Source of the DNA: Kitagawia praeruptora | Taxonomy: Eukaryota > Streptophyta > Magnoliopsida > Apiales > Apiaceae | Direction: 5' to 3' | Assembly (NCBI GenBank): GCA_037693485.1 | Contig: CM075346.1 | Coordinates: 103,956,501 to 104,020,500 of the forward strand | Length of the DNA: 64,000 nt | Shown: piece after piece, positions 31,111 to 43,973 of the stretch | Layout of the letters: the number at the start of each line of letters is the position of its first letter | Position numbering within the stretch: position 1 is the first letter of the stretch | Notes under the pieces: model-generated | The model's input: the letters and a program-made list of their open reading frames with translations, nothing else | What the model was told of the DNA's origin: nothing | Databases searched by the model: none | Made by a program: the position numbers and the translations under genes

Positions 31111-33501
31111 ATGGGAAAGAAGGATACAAGCGTGAAAATACCAATCCTCGACAGAGACAATTACTTTCACTGGAAAGTAAAGATGCATTTACATCTCTTA
31201 TCCATCGATGAAGGTTATGTCAACTGCATAGAAAAAGGTCCTCATATTCCTATGAAGGCTAACACTGCAGTTGGAGAAGCAGCTGGAACTGGAGTTGCTG
31301 GAAGGCCTATTCCCAAACTACCAGCAGAATTCATAGACGGGGATAGAGAGGAAGTCCAGAAAGACTAGAAAACCATGAACATTTTGTTCAATGGTATTGA
31401 TCAAGACATGTTCGATAATGTCATCAACTGCACTACTGCTAAGCAAGTGTGGGACACCATTCGAACACTCTGTGAAGGGACTGAGCAAGTCAGAGAGAAT
31501 AAGAAACAACTCCTCATACAACAATATGAACACTTTCACTTTAATTCAGGTGAAAACCTAACTGATATATTTAGCAGGTTTCAAAAACTGTTAAATGGGT
31601 TAAAATTGTATGGAAGAGTGTATGAAACCAAAGACTCCAACCTAAAATTTCTAAGGTCTTTACCTAAAGAATGGAAGCCAGTAACAGTCTCATTAAGAAA
31701 CTCTCAAGACTACAAAGACTATACGCTTGAGAGATTGTATGGAATTCTAAAGACCTATGAGCTCGAGTTGCAATAAGATGAAGAAGTTGAGAAGAGCCAT
31801 AAGAAGGGTGGAAATGTAGCTTTGGTGGCCAATATTCCAACCAACCAAGATGGAGAGAAGATGAAGAATGTTGAAGCCACACCAAGTCAAAGAACTTGTG
31901 AAGGTGGAGCTGGAATTAGTAGAAGCAAGAGCAAAATGATAGAGGAACCTGATGCACTGAGTGGAGATGATTCAGAAGATCTAGATGAATATTTGGCATT
32001 TCTGTCAAAGAGATTCTCAAAGTTGAGATTCAAGAAGAATCCAGCAGGAGCCGGGGAATTCAAGAAAAGCTATCAACCTAACAAGGGCATGGTTGACAGG
32101 TCAAAGATCAAATGTTATAGCTGTGGAATTGCTGGCCACTTTGCCAATGAATGCAGAAAATCCAAAGCCGAGAATGAAAAGAAGCAGTATGAATCTACTG
32201 ACTACAAGAAGAAATACTTTGATCTTCTTAAGCAAAAGGAGAAAGCATTCGTATCAAAAGATGATGATTGGGCAGCTGAAGGAAGCTCAGAAGAAGAGGA
32301 AGAATTTGTCAACCTTGCACTCATGGCAATTGGAAATGATGAGGAAGCTAGTTCATCAAGCAACCAGGTATACTCTACAAATCTAACTGAGCTTTCCAAA
32401 GATGAATGTGATAATGTTGTCAATGAAATGTCAAATGAATTGTACAACATGCATGTTACTCTAAAATAACTTAACAAAGAGAATAGCAAGATTAAGGAGC
32501 TGCATGCTAAGATAGGTGACAGAAATACTTTGTTAGAGACTCTGTTAATTGATTTTGAAACAATGAAGAGAGATTACCAGGATATGAAAGATAGATTGCT
32601 TAAGGCTTTAGATAGAGAAGATTGTTTAAAGGAACAGTTGAAAAAGGAACAGGATTTAATTGCTAAGTGAAAAGGATCAAAGGCTAAAACTGAAGAAATT
32701 GGCAGTAAGCAAGGAATTGATTCTTTCTGCAAATTAGCAGGAGTAAAGTTGGAAGTTGATGGGGAAGTTGCATCAGACAGTGACTCATTGGATACTAATT
32801 GTCCAAAGGAGTTGAAAACTGTTAGTAATGCAACCTTGATTAAATTGCATAAGAAATATGGTCCTGTCAACAAAAATTTTGTGTTGAGAGAATGTAGCAA
32901 AACCAAGTCAGTTGAACAAGAAAACACAGGCCACCTATCCACCAAGAAATTGAAGGATAAATTAGAGAAAACTGAACCTAAGGCTAAGGCTAATAAGAAG
33001 AATAGGAATGGCAAGGTAGGAATTAACAAACACAGCAACTACACACCTGATAAATATGCTCCCAGAAAGGGATGTGTGAACTGTGGTAGTGTTAATCATT
33101 TATCTGCCAACTGTAAATCTGTTAAAAATGCTTCTGTGCCTGATATGCCTAAGTCAGTACATGTGCCTGCCATGAACGTTATGCCATATATGTCTATCCA
33201 GCCTGCTCATGCATTTAGTCATTATGCCAACATGCCATTCAAGCATAAACCATATCATGATGCTTATAACATGTCACAATTGTCATGGATGATGAATAAC
33301 ATGTTAGCACAGACTATGCCAAATTGCACATCTAGTCATAATGCATATGAGCAAGTAGAACAACTTGTTTTTCAGAGACCTAGACCAAGAGTTAAGATTG
33401 ATTTAACTCAGTCTGAAACCATGGGTGGTAAGGGTTTGAAAAACAAGAAAAAGGCTAACAAGGTAGGACCCAAGGAAACCTGGGTACCAAAATCAACTTG
33501 A
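31111..33501 (+). pseudogene. Gag of the SIRE element, with four in-frame stops
   Basis: One frame from ATG 31111 (DRDNYFHWKVKMHLHL) to TGA 33501. Internal stops lie at 31366-31368, 31774-31776, 32467-32469 and 32668-32670. A copia gag (UBN2-type) domain spans about 31370-31775. A CCHC knuckle CYSCGIAGHFANECRK lies near 32115-32160. A second, degenerate knuckle CVNCGSVNHLSANCK lies near 33075-33115. Between them is a Glu/Ser/Lys-rich linker. The length (about 800 codons) is normal for SIRE gag. The TGA at the end, followed by pol in another frame, may be ancestral rather than a lesion. Confidence 0.85.
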
Positions 33502-33515
33502 TTTGATTTTGATGT

Positions 33516-36500
33516 GTGCAGGGAGATAGACAGAACCTTTGGTACCTGGATAGTGGTTGTTCTAGGCATATGACTGGAGATTCTACCCTGCTCACTAAGT
33601 TTGAGGAGAGAGCTGGCCCTAGCATTACCTTTGGAGACAACAGCAAAGGATATACTAGAGGATATGGCTTGATTTCACAAGGAAATGTTGTCATTGAAGA
33701 AGTAGCACAGGTTGATGGACTCAGGCACAACCTGCTGAGTATCAGTCAACTGTGTGATAAGAATCAAAATGTGTGGTTCACATCTGAAGCCTGTGTTGTT
33801 TTCAAGAAAAACGACAACAAGGTAGTGATGATAGGAAATAGAAAAGGAAATGTGTACATTGCTGACTTCAACTCAATGAGTGCCAACTCTGCTACATGCC
33901 TTTTCAGCAAGGCAAGCATGGATGAAGGATAGCTTTGGCACAAGAGACTATCACACTTGAATTTTAAAGCCATGAATGAATTGGTCAAGAAGGATTTGGT
34001 CAGAGGCATCCCAAAATTGGATTTCTCCAAGGATGGACTTTGTGATGCTTGCCAGAAAGGAAAGCAAAGAAAGACCTCTTTCAAATCCAAGTCAATGTCC
34101 TCAATCGATCAACCCTTGCAGCTTCTGCACATGGATCTATTTGGACAAGTCAATGTATTGTCGATAAGCAACAACAGATACTGTCTTGTAATTGTTGATG
34201 ATTTCTCCAAGTTCACTTGGACCTTCTTCCTTCGTTCAAAAGATGAGACAGGGGAGGTCATTATTAAACATATCAAGACAATCAACAACAATCCACACTT
34301 CAAAGTGAGAAGGATTAGAAGCGATAATGGAACTGAGTTCAAGAACTCTGTGCTAAGAAAGTTCTATGAAGAAGAAGGAATCACTCAAGAATTCTCTGCA
34401 CCAAGAACACCTCAACAAAATGGTGTGGTGGAAAGAAAGAACAGAACTCTCATTGAAGCAGCAAGGACTATGCTTGAAGAATCAAAACTGCCAACCTATT
34501 TCTGGGCTGAAGTTGTTAATATTGCATGCTATACCCAGAACATTTCTTTGATCAATCAAGCAAAAGGCATGACACCTTACCAACTGTTCAAAGGCAAGAA
34601 GCCAACAATTAACTTTCTACATGTATTTGGATGCAAATGCTTCGTATTGAAGAATTTTGGCGAGAGCCTTGGAAAATTTGATTCAAAGGCAGATGAAGCT
34701 ATATTTGTTGGATACTCTGCTGGAAAATCTTACAGAATCTATAACCTAAAACTCAACATTGTTATGGAATCCATACATGTTATCTTTGACGATAAGAAAA
34801 TATCTGGTCTTGTAGATGAAGGTTTTCATGAGTCACTCTCATTCGAGAATGAGACAAGTAGTGAAGTTAGTGAAGATGATGATGAAGAAAGAATAACAAT
34901 GGGTGTGGAGAACAGACATGGACCATCAAGAGAAGTGCAGAATGGACATCTGTAGAAGAGCAACACACTCCATCTGTTGAATATCATGCTGAAGCATCTG
35001 TTGAGAATCATCAGTTGACAATTCTGTTAGAACTCCACTCAATACGAGGTCCATACACTCAGGGGGAGTTTCTCACAGTCAACACTCAACAACAAGTCAA
35101 AATGATCAACATCAAGAGATTGATGTAACTTCATCAAGGTCAAACTTTCCACCACAAAGAAAATGGACTAAGGATCACCCCTTTGAGCTGATAATTGGTG
35201 ATTCCAATGCAAAAGTTCAGACTAGGAGAGCAACTCGAGAAGAATGTCTATATAGTAGCTTTCTTTCTAAAGAAGAACCAAAGAAGGTTGAAGATGCTCT
35301 TCTAGATCCAGACTGGGTGTTAGCTATGCAAGAGGAGCTAAACCAGTTTGAAAGAAAAAAAGTTTGGACACTTGTACCCAAGCCTAAGGGCAAGTCAGTG
35401 ATCGACACTAAATGGGTATTCAAGAACAAGATGGACGAAAATGGCATAGTCACAAGGAACATGGCTAGACTAGTTGCCAAAGGCTACTGTCAAGAAGAAG
35501 GAATTGACTTTAGGAAACCTTTGCACCTGTAGCAAGGTTAGAAGCAATCAGAATCTTCCTAGCCTATGCAGCTCATGCCAATTTCAAGGTCTATCAAATG
35601 GATGTCAAGAGTGCATTTCTAAATGGTATTCTGAAAGAGGAGGTGTATGTGAGTCAACCTCCTGGCTTTGAAGATCCAAACTTCCCAGAATATGTTTATT
35701 ACTTGCTCAAAGCACTCTATGGGTTGAAGCAAGCACCTAGAGCCTGGTATGACACTCTTTCACAGTTCCACATTGAGAATCACTTCACCAGAGGTACTGT
35801 AGATAAAACTCTCTTTTATAGATCTGTCAATGGCTCTATGATACTTGTCCAAATTTATGTAGATGATATAATATTTGGGTCTACTGATGAGAAGCTTTGC
35901 AAAAGGTTTGCCAAACTTATGCAAAGTAAATATGAAATGAGTATGATGGGTGAATTAACTTATTTTCTTGGTTTACAAGTTAAACAAGTGAATGAGGGAA
36001 TTTTTATAAGTCAAACAAAATATATTTTTGACCTTTTAAAGAGGTTTGACTTAGCAGATTGCTCTTCTGCAAAAACACCCATGGCCACTGCCGCTAAGCT
36101 TGAACTGAATACTAAAGAAAAGAAGGTGGACATTTCGAGCTATAGAGGCATGGTTGGATCACTCTTATATTTAACTGCTAGTAGACCTGATATTATGTTT
36201 GCTACATGTTTATGTGCTAGATTCCAAGCTGATCCTAGGGAATCTCATTTAATAGCCATTAAAAGGATTTTCAGGTATCTCAAGGGGACACCAAACCTTG
36301 GCATTTGGTACCCCAGAGATTTTGGTTTTAATCTAATAGGTTATTCAGATGCAGACTATGCAGGCTGTAAGATGGACAGGAAGAGTACCACAGGCACCTA
36401 TCAATTTCTAGGAAACAAGCTGGTCTCTTGGTTCAGTAAGAAGCAGAATTCAGTTTCAACTTCAACAGCAGAAGCTGAGTATATTGCAGCAGGAAGTTGT

Positions 36501-36800
36501 TGCGCACAGATCCTATGGATGAGAAATCAACTTCTTGACTATGGAGTTAAGGTTGAGAAAATTCCAATTTTCTGTGACAACACAAGTGCAATTGCAATTT
36601 CTGAGAATCCAGTGCAACACTCAAGAACCAAGCACATAGACATTAGATACCATTTCATCAGAGATCATGTGATGGAAGGTACTGTGGAACTGCATTTTGT
36701 TCCAAGTGAGAAACAATTAGCAGATATTTTTACTAAAGCTCTGGATGAAGCAACTTTTTCAAGGTTGGTAAGTGAGCTTGGTATGTTGAATTTCTCATAA
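33516..36800 (+). pseudogene. Pol of the SIRE element, frameshifted
   Basis: Protease active site YLDSGCSRHMTG near 33546. A stop at 33930-33932 precedes the GAG-pre-integrase region (LWHKRLSHLNFKAM). Integrase core follows, with LLHMDLFGQV, RRIRSDNGTEF and PQQNGVVERKNRT (34110-34450). The frame breaks after 34955, resumes in another frame at 35317-35520 (RT start, WVFKNKMDENGIV), and shifts back for 35598-36800: MDVKSAFLNGILKEEVYV, YVDDIIFGS, then RNase H with STAEAEYIAAGS. RT motifs and the C-terminus are otherwise well preserved. Confidence 0.88.
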
Positions 36801-36884
36801 TCTTTAGTATCTGTTCAAATTATTGCAGCCAATGAATTTTTTTCTCTGGATTTATTTATTTTTGTTGTTTATTCTGGAGATATC

Positions 36885-37095
36885 GAACATCTAATTTGCT
36901 AAGAGATATCGAATGAATATGTGCACCAACTTGAGTTGTCAAATGGTTATTATGCTTGAGATATCGATCAACAAATTTTCTAGAGATGTCGAACTAGTCT
37001 TTTGATTAGAGATATCGACTAGTCATATGTTGAGAGATGTCGAATAAGTAAATGATCAGACAAATCGAATGGTAAATTACTTGAGATGTCGAATA
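36885..37095 (+). repeat. Spaced GAGATATCGA-type motifs after pol
   Basis: Eight copies of GAGATATCGAA, GAGATGTCGAA or close variants at roughly 25-30-bp spacing directly downstream of the pol stop. They resemble the reverse of the LTR motif family in containing a TCGA core. Confidence 0.55.
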
Positions 37096-37411
37096 GTGCA
37101 ATTATCTGTTGATATTATTTATTTGCTCTATTTTGTGACCAGAATTTTCAAATGTTTTGTGTGTGTTGTTCTCTGAGATCTTGTCTAGATTTGATTAGAC
37201 ATGAGTTGTCAGACTTAAATGATCTTAGAACAAATAGCACACATAATACTTTTACTTTTTATCTTTTCTAAATGGACCGTCAGGATTAGCATAGGACACC
37301 GTGTTTCTCTTTTGCATGCGTTAGTATGTATTAAACGAGTTGTGACCTTTGGTTAATCTTACACCCTTTAATTTCCTGAGTATTAAGTCGCGTCCTTAGG
37401 ACTTCAGGGCT

Positions 37412-37709
37412 TATAAATAGGAAAGGATAGACACCATTTAGACACACTCTTAACAAAAACAAAACCCTTTCTCTCCTTCTTCAAACCCTCTCATCAAAGA
37501 TGACCAGGAGCATTCTCAGAGTTTCGGTAGAAGAGTTTAAGGCCATGCCCTTCTACGAGAAGGTGATGGCCCTCCAGGAGAAGATCGATGAGCTCCTCGC
37601 TGCAGAAGAGCGGAACCTTGCTGCCATACGAGTGGCACTGGAGGTTCTCCGTACTCGCAACCGGGAGGACGCTGTTGAAGACCCTGCAGGCCCAGCCAAG
37701 GCTGCTTAG
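37412..37709 (+). CDS. Small G+C-rich ORF (69 aa) with its own TATA box in the SIRE 3' region
   Basis: A TATA box TATAAATA (37412-37419) lies 81 bp upstream of ATG 37500. The ORF runs to 37709. It encodes a helical, Glu/Leu/Ala-rich peptide (MPFYEKVMALQEKIDELLAA, then RNLAAIRVALEVLRTRNRE) with an Ala/Pro-rich tail. Codons are strikingly G/C-ending (GAGGTGATGGCCCTCCAGGA style) compared with the A/T-rich gag-pol. The frame is intact although gag and pol are decayed. It has no similarity to an envelope that I can see, and no signal peptide or membrane segment. It could be a captured host exon or an accessory SIRE gene. Confidence 0.5.
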
Positions 37710-39146
37710 CTGGCTTAGGTGGGGGGGGTCTAGTTTTAAGTTTTTGTTATTTTGTTCTATTTGTTTTAATGGTCTTTTTTTTTTGACCATTTTTGTAATA
37801 TTTTTTTTTTATGAAATGGAGTTTCCAATCTTTATCTTACTATTTCTATGGTTTTTAATCTGCTTGCATGTCTCTTTAGATCGCCTTCTGATTAGATCAT
37901 GTCTCGTCTTCTATAGAATGTTTAGAATATACCAAGTTGGACTGTGCACAAATCACTTAAGTTGTTTTAATAATCTAATCTCTGCGAATTAGTTTTCTTA
38001 ACTCGACTTCGCGCCTTTTTGATCTATTTTGCGATTTGGCACACTTTTCATTAAAGTTATCTTTACTCTTATCAGCCTATTTTATTCACTGAATCAGACT
38101 GCATAGATATGATAACTTAGATACTGTTTATGATGTTTTGATCATCTAACCCTAGCAGTGAGCTTTGATAAGCTACACAGTTGCATAGTTTTGTGTCAAG
38201 ATTGCAGTAATTTTCATGACTCAAACTGACAATAGAGGCTAATGATGATGGAGTAATGGTGTACATACAGCAAACTTGGTGACTGCAATAACCAGGTTCT
38301 ATAAGCTTGTCATATGCCCTGTAATACCTACTCAGAATTAGAACTTAATGAGAGATAATTGGTTTGTACTCTGTTACACAACAAGTCTTATTAGTTAACT
38401 CTAAAACTCATAAACAAGTACTTCTGTTGATTGAACTCATATTTCAAATTGACTAACTATGGCACTAGGATCAAGTACAAACACTTTTGCAGATATTTCA
38501 ATGATCATTCATAACTGTCTCTGCAAGTGGGCTCTTGTCCTAAGTACAACATCAAGCAAATGTCAACTTGTCCACTCAAGACAATGAGTGTTCTGCACCT
38601 TACTTAAGAGATTAGTTCTTCATATGGAGAAGACTCCTATAGCAGTTCACCTAGCAAAGGTACTGAGTTCATTCTCTTTTAACTCAACAGCTCTTGTCCT
38701 AAATCTTTGCCTTATTTTGCTGAACTGAGAATTGCTGGCATGTCCCCTAGATTCTCTACCCAATCAGCACACCATACTTTCATAATTTACATCTCTGAAA
38801 CCCCCTCTACAGTTTCTCAATAAGCTATAGTTGACAATTCCTGCAAATCTTAACTTGAGGGGAGTGTCCAGGAGGAAAGTGAGGGTGAGGGAAGTGGTGA
38901 ACATCAAGAAACCATAAGAATAAGGAAGGTGAGGGTGTGTAAAACCAGCCTAGCCATCCTATGCCTTCCCAAAAAGGCATGGTGATTAATAAGGACATCC
39001 ATATTTCTGGTTTGAGTCTCTCAACAGACTTTAACTATTGAATCCAGTTCCCAACCAGGAACACAATCAGTGAGGGTAAGGGACATAATTGTGTAACCTA
39101 TGACACTTGTCATCCAGCAAGGAGTTAGTACAAGATGCACAGACAC
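37710..39146 (+). other. SIRE non-coding 3' region
   Basis: T-rich tract at 37735-37815, then sequence without ORFs or recognisable domains. It may hold the terminator/poly(A) region of the small ORF (ATTTTTGTAATATTTTTTTT near 37790). Confidence 0.4.
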
Positions 39147-40040
39147 AGGGGGAGCACACACAAGTTGCTATTAACTGTTTCTCAAATTCAGGTTAATGAA
39201 TTCTCTATAAATGAGAGGATTCAGCCCTACTCATGGATACCTAATTTGATAACTGAAGCACTTCAATACAACTCCAAACACTCTTGATTCTTCATTCCAA
39301 TTAATGAAGAAGCCAACACTCATTCTTCAGTTCACTCTGCTTTCTCTAAAAGTAATTAACTGAACCTTCATCTCTGTTTGGATCATCAATGCTAACATTC
39401 AATTCTCTTCAATCTATGTGAAACCTCATGGTTTCTCTTTAGGACTGAGGGAAGGAAGTAAAAAACAGGAGAGGCCTGGTTGCTCCAGGGCAAAAGGTGA
39501 GATGTGTGTAAAGAGTGGTCTCCTATTTCTTCCAGGAGAGCAAAATGAGAGACTGAGTACCCCTTTAATAAGGGACGGTGAGCTGTGAGAAGTGAACCAG
39601 GATGAGATCCTGATGCAAAATCAGAGAGATTGGAGTGAGCAGCTTCTACTTTATTTTATCTGATTTTACTGAGGTACTACATCACTTTATCCTTCTTTTT
39701 GCTGATAACAAAAAAGGGGGAGAAGTTATAGTTCAGTTAAGAATCTTCTTAACACCCAAAGGGGGAGAAATTTGCAAACTGGAGAAATTTGCAAACTAAG
39801 AACTATATCTCAGAAGAACAGCAACTAGTGGATACAGAACAACTCTCAGAAATGGATTCCATACATAGGGGGAGCAGTTCCGTGTCACTCAAGTGAAGTT
39901 GGTACAACTCAGATACTGTGTCAAGGAAGCTTGATCAAAATTTTCTGTCATAATGAAAGAAGAATCTGAAGAGTGGTTTTTGTTATCATCAATCTTCGGA
40001 TTTATGCCTCTTTATCTTGGAGTCATAAATAGGGGGAGAT
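39147..40040 (+). repeat. Serial polypurine-tract-like GGGGGAG motifs ending at the 3' LTR
   Basis: AGGGGGAG-type blocks lie near 39149, 39716, 39760, 39867 and finally 40031 (AATAGGGGGAGAT), which directly abuts the 3' LTR. Another occurs near 35060 inside pol. Only the last is in the functional PPT position. A short GAAATTTGCAAACT duplication lies at 39768-39800. Confidence 0.6.
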
Positions 40041-41571
40041 TGTTGAGTTATGCATGGATATGGATGATGATAACAAATACCACAAGACAGAAAATGAATC
40101 AAGGAATCGAAGCTGATGAACAAATCAGGAAGCCAACTAAAATGCAGATCAACTATAGCAATATCTTAAGGATGAAACTCTGCATAAAGTTAGGATTTAT
40201 TTCAGTAACAAGCCTGGAGATGCTAAAGTCAGATATCAGTAATCAAAAGAGAGTTTGCTAAAACCATGCAAGTAAGTTCGAGAAATCAAGGAAAGAAGAG
40301 TTCGAGAAGTCATTCGAGAACTCTACTCAAAGGGTTTTATTCGAGAAGTCCTAGTTCGAGAAGTCAGACTGATCTATTCGAGAAGTCTGTAAAAAGATCT
40401 ATTCGAGAAGTCTGTAAAAAGAAATATTCGAGAAGTCTGTGAAATGAACTATTTGAGAAGTGACAATTCGAGAACTCAGACTGTTCTATTTGAGAAGTCT
40501 ACATCAAGCACTAATCGAGAAGTCATCTCAGAAGGATATTCGATAAATCATCATTCGAGAACTCAAGATTTATCTGTTCGAGAACTCAACCTGTTTCACA
40601 ATAATATCAGAGATCTCTAATGGAACATATCGAATGAAGATTAAACCCAGAATTACTTTGCAACCCGTGACGATTAGGCAGTGATCAATTACACAGAGGA
40701 TGTGACGAGTACGGAGTCAAATTGTAGATATTCGAAGGCTCAAACTCTTCCAAGTGAAAGGTGAAATCAGTCACTATTTACTCGACTTCGAGGGCAACAA
40801 TAAGAGTGTAAGCAACCTCCAACATGATTACACACCTACTGAAAGATTCAAAGGATATTTCGACAAATGCATAAAGATCAGCCGTTATGTCTGGGAAGTT
40901 CTAGCACAGTTCAATAAGCAGAAAGGCTTATTTACTTTCAAAAGGATTAACACTTTTGCTAAAGCTACTTTCAGAGACAAAGATCCAAAATCAAAATGAT
41001 CTTGTGCAGAAAGCATCACGTGGGCTTGGAAGCTAAGTCACCTCAAGAACTTAGTCACTTTTGAAGAAAGAAACATACACTGTCTCAAAGCCTACTGGGA
41101 TTGTCCAAATCAAGAAGAGAAGACTTTCAAGATATTTCCAGAAATGGAAATCACTTTTAGTATGTGTGTGTGACAAGTTATATCAAAATGTATCATTACA
41201 TGTAACTTACTTGTCTTCATATAGTTTTAAATAAGCTGTATGAGCAACACAGTTTTAGTAGAGAAGAAAACACTGATCACAAGGCTGAGAGCTTTAGGTT
41301 TTCTTGTAAACAATAAACCGTGTAACCGCAGCTGTGTATTATTACGCAGAGAATTATCTTTAATACAACCATCAGGTGGATCAAGCTGATAAGCCAACCC
41401 ACCTGAGATTTTTTATATCTTGTGTTGTACATGCTTTAGATATTCTACTTATCTTGTTTTGTTTATGTTCTTATAACAATCTATCAAGACCTCATCAATT
41501 CGAAAGAATTTTGTTGAGATTGTATTCAACCCCCCTTCTACAATCTCGTGGTGTACAACTGGGACATATCA
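40041..41571 (+). repeat. 3' LTR of the SIRE element
   Basis: 1531 bp, lacking the SINE found in the 5' LTR. Contains its own TTCGAGAA cluster (40277-40584). The many scattered substitutions relative to the 5' LTR indicate an older insertion than the Tat or Tekay elements. Confidence 0.9.
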
Positions 41572-41689
41572 GTTATCCAAAAAAATTCATGGATGATTAT
41601 TGTCCAATAGATATTCAAATATGATAAACCAAATCTGTACATCTGAGATAAGCAAAGATGGATTTGCAACATTGAAAAATTGAGTTTCT

Positions 41690-42290
41690 AGTATATGCAC
41701 TTTAATTAATTTAGTAACTCTCTAGGAACATGAAAGGTAGAAAGCCAAGAACTCAAATGATAAAAACTCAAAGGACATGAACTCAAAGGACTAAACTAGA
41801 TATTTTCAAGAACATTCTAGATAATTAAAATAATAAAGTAAATTTAGCTTATATTATTTTAACAGTCCCGCCCCTTAAACTAAAACTTTGCACATGCCAA
41901 GTTTCTTTTTCAACTCCTTGAAAATGTCGGGCCTCAAAGGTTTCGTAAAAATTTCATCAATTTGGTCTTGTGTCTTGCAATGTTTGACCACGACTTCTCC
42001 TTTCTTCACTAAGTCTCGAATAAAATGATATTTGATTCTAATATGCTTGCTTTTCCCACATGTAATTCTGAATTTTCCGTGTGTGCTATAGCGGACTTGT
42101 TATCACAATCTATAATGGAAATTTCTTGTGTGGCAGGCTTGAGGTCCTCTAACACTCATGTGATCCATAAAGCTTTACAACTAGCTAATGATAAAGAAAT
42201 ATATTTCGCCTTCGCCATCGAGAGAGTTACAACTTGTTGTTCCATAAAGGTCCACTATCGATCTTGTCTTTCTAAGTGGTGATACAGAAC
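41690..42290 (-). mobile_element. 3' end of a minus-strand copia element: LTR, PPT and RNase H fragment
   Basis: The LTR starts TGTTAAAATAATATAAGC on the minus strand (41864, running left to about 41690). It is preceded by a purine tract (rev. GTTTAAGGGGCGGGAC, 41865-41880). Further upstream (42130-42250) a decayed RNase H segment reads MAKAKYISLSLASCKALWIT. The RT that should adjoin it is displaced to 45079-46030 by rearrangement. Confidence 0.7.
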
Positions 42291-43910
42291 TTGAAGATGA
42301 CGATGAGCTTGAAGACAAGAATTCGAAAGACAAAAACTCAAAGGACATGAACTCAAAGGACTAAGTTAGATATTTTCAAGAACATTCTGGATAATTAAAA
42401 TAATAATACAACTTTAGATTATATTATTTTAACACTTCAGACAGAGATTTTATTATTTTTATATCGAATATCAAAGTTCAAAATAAATATGTCGAGATCT
42501 TAAAGGCCCTCTTCAATCTTGTCATCGATCTAGTAATCAAAATAACAATACATTTTAAATGCACTGTCAAAACTAATAACAAGTAACTTCTTATAAATAA
42601 TTTTCCTCACCGAGTGCAATCCAAAAAAACTATACTGAAAATTCTCTAGCCATTGATCTTGTTGCTCCTAATATACACCACAACATAAAATTGATACAAA
42701 CACAATCCAAGTTTTAACTTGCTTTAAAAAGTTTTAATGTTAACACTAGTTTACCTTGCCAAAAATCTTATACAGTAATTTGATATATTCTTTATCATCC
42801 TTCGTGCAAATCATGCAAACCTTTTTATATACATGATTAATAAGAGTTTTAGTTGTAGCTAATAAAAAACTTCACAAAAAACTTACTTGTTATTTAAAAT
42901 AAAAATACAAACGATTCCTTTTTGAGTTTAAGCTTAAGACCACTAGGATTGCGGGCATAATCCTCCTACTTATTCAGAGCACATTAATTTTGCTAGTTCA
43001 AGTAACTAGTCAATTACATAGAATAATAAGTTCAAATGTTTAGAAACAGAACTTACCAGATCACTAGGAATAAAAATAATATTAGCATGGAGACATATGT
43101 CAACTGACCATTTTCACTTCGGAAACATGTGGACGGGGTACTTTTATATTCTCTGTTAGATCTCTTCACGAACTCCTGAATGAGGAGGTAAAAAAGATGT
43201 AAACTGAAACTTTGCTTCAAAACGACTTCCCAGAAAGAAAATATATGATTAAACATCAATACTGTGCAACAAAATAATTTACAATTGTTAATTAGTGTTA
43301 TGGATTTATTGTTGAATTTGTTAGACCGTTACAACATATGGAGTCGATGTAGGGTGATAGTTAGTAGCCTACATAATTAAGTGAAATTATTTATATGAAA
43401 AAGAAGCATCTAATTCCAAGTTATAGTAGTGAACAACCATTCCTTCCGGTGCTAGTCTCTGAAATATTAATTTACAGTGTAATTTATAAAAAGGAGAAAT
43501 CATGATTAAGGCAGCTTGCAGTTTTAAACTACCAACTAGTATTGGATTGTGTTTTAATGAATATTTTGAAGTTCTAAGGAACTGAAAGAAATAAAATTTG
43601 AAATATAAGTCATTCACCTTTGCCATTTGCTCGGTTTCGTCGATATAAAATACCATTATCGTTTTAGGAGGTTGAGCTCTCATGCAAAGACTTTGCCTTG
43701 AATATAAGTGAATTCTCGATTTTGACTCATTGCTATATAGGAAAAGCCCTTTCTTGCCCATAATGGTCCACATGTATTCTTGATTTTAAAAAATTCTACG
43801 CCGTGATAAACTCCATATCCCACTATCAAGATAATATGATTAGGTGTGTTCTTCTTTAACTCCTGATAAAAAAAACCTTGAAATAATATATATAATATGA
43901 GTATCAACAA
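42236..43910. repeat. Segmental duplication copy 1 (about 1.65 kb)
   Basis: Aligns along its length with 46085-47760 with many small indels (for example CTTGAAGATGA..., CACTGTCAAAACTAATAA, TTGAATTTGTTAGACCGTTA). It contains a copia LTR-derived edge and the 3' exons of a papain-like gene. The left edge in both copies is a CTTGTTGTTCCAT sequence inside copia coding DNA, a likely recombination point. Confidence 0.75.
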
Positions 43911-43973
43911 GAGTGAAGTTCTATGGAGACCACCATTTGAGTGGAGACCGTGGAGACCATATACATTATGCAC
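43387..43973 (-). pseudogene. Papain-like cysteine peptidase, C-terminal exons, copy 1
   Basis: On the minus strand the fragment at about 43690-43870 reads NHIILIVGYGVYHGVEFFKI then KNTCGPLWARKGFSYI. This matches the His and Asn active-site regions of C1A peptidases (NHAVxxVGYG ... KNSWGxxWGxxGF). The usual Trp after KN(S/T) is Cys. A downstream exon (about 43615-43680) carries FYIDETEQMAKVNDLYFKF, which is not typical of the family. The catalytic-Cys half is not present on this side of the MITE insertion. In plants such enzymes are vacuolar or secreted, but this copy is truncated and unlikely to be active. Confidence 0.6.

Larger units (their letters stand above)
29258..41571 (+). mobile_element. 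SIRE/Maximus-type Ty1-copia retrotransposon, 12.3 kb, degenerate
   Basis: LTRs begin TGTTGAGTTATGC and end GGGACATATCA, with TSD GTTAT (29253-29257 and 41572-41576). The PBS matches initiator-Met tRNA and the PPT is AATAGGGGGAGAT. Order is gag, protease, integrase, RT, RNase H (copia), then a 3.2-kb region before the 3' LTR, as in the SIRE/Maximus lineage. Gag carries four in-frame stops and pol at least one nonsense codon and two frameshifts, so this copy cannot encode its own proteins. Confidence 0.92.

Noticed and set aside
37500..37709. Envelope-like gene of the SIRE element
   Set aside because: The product is short and soluble-looking, with no signal peptide, membrane span or cleavage site.
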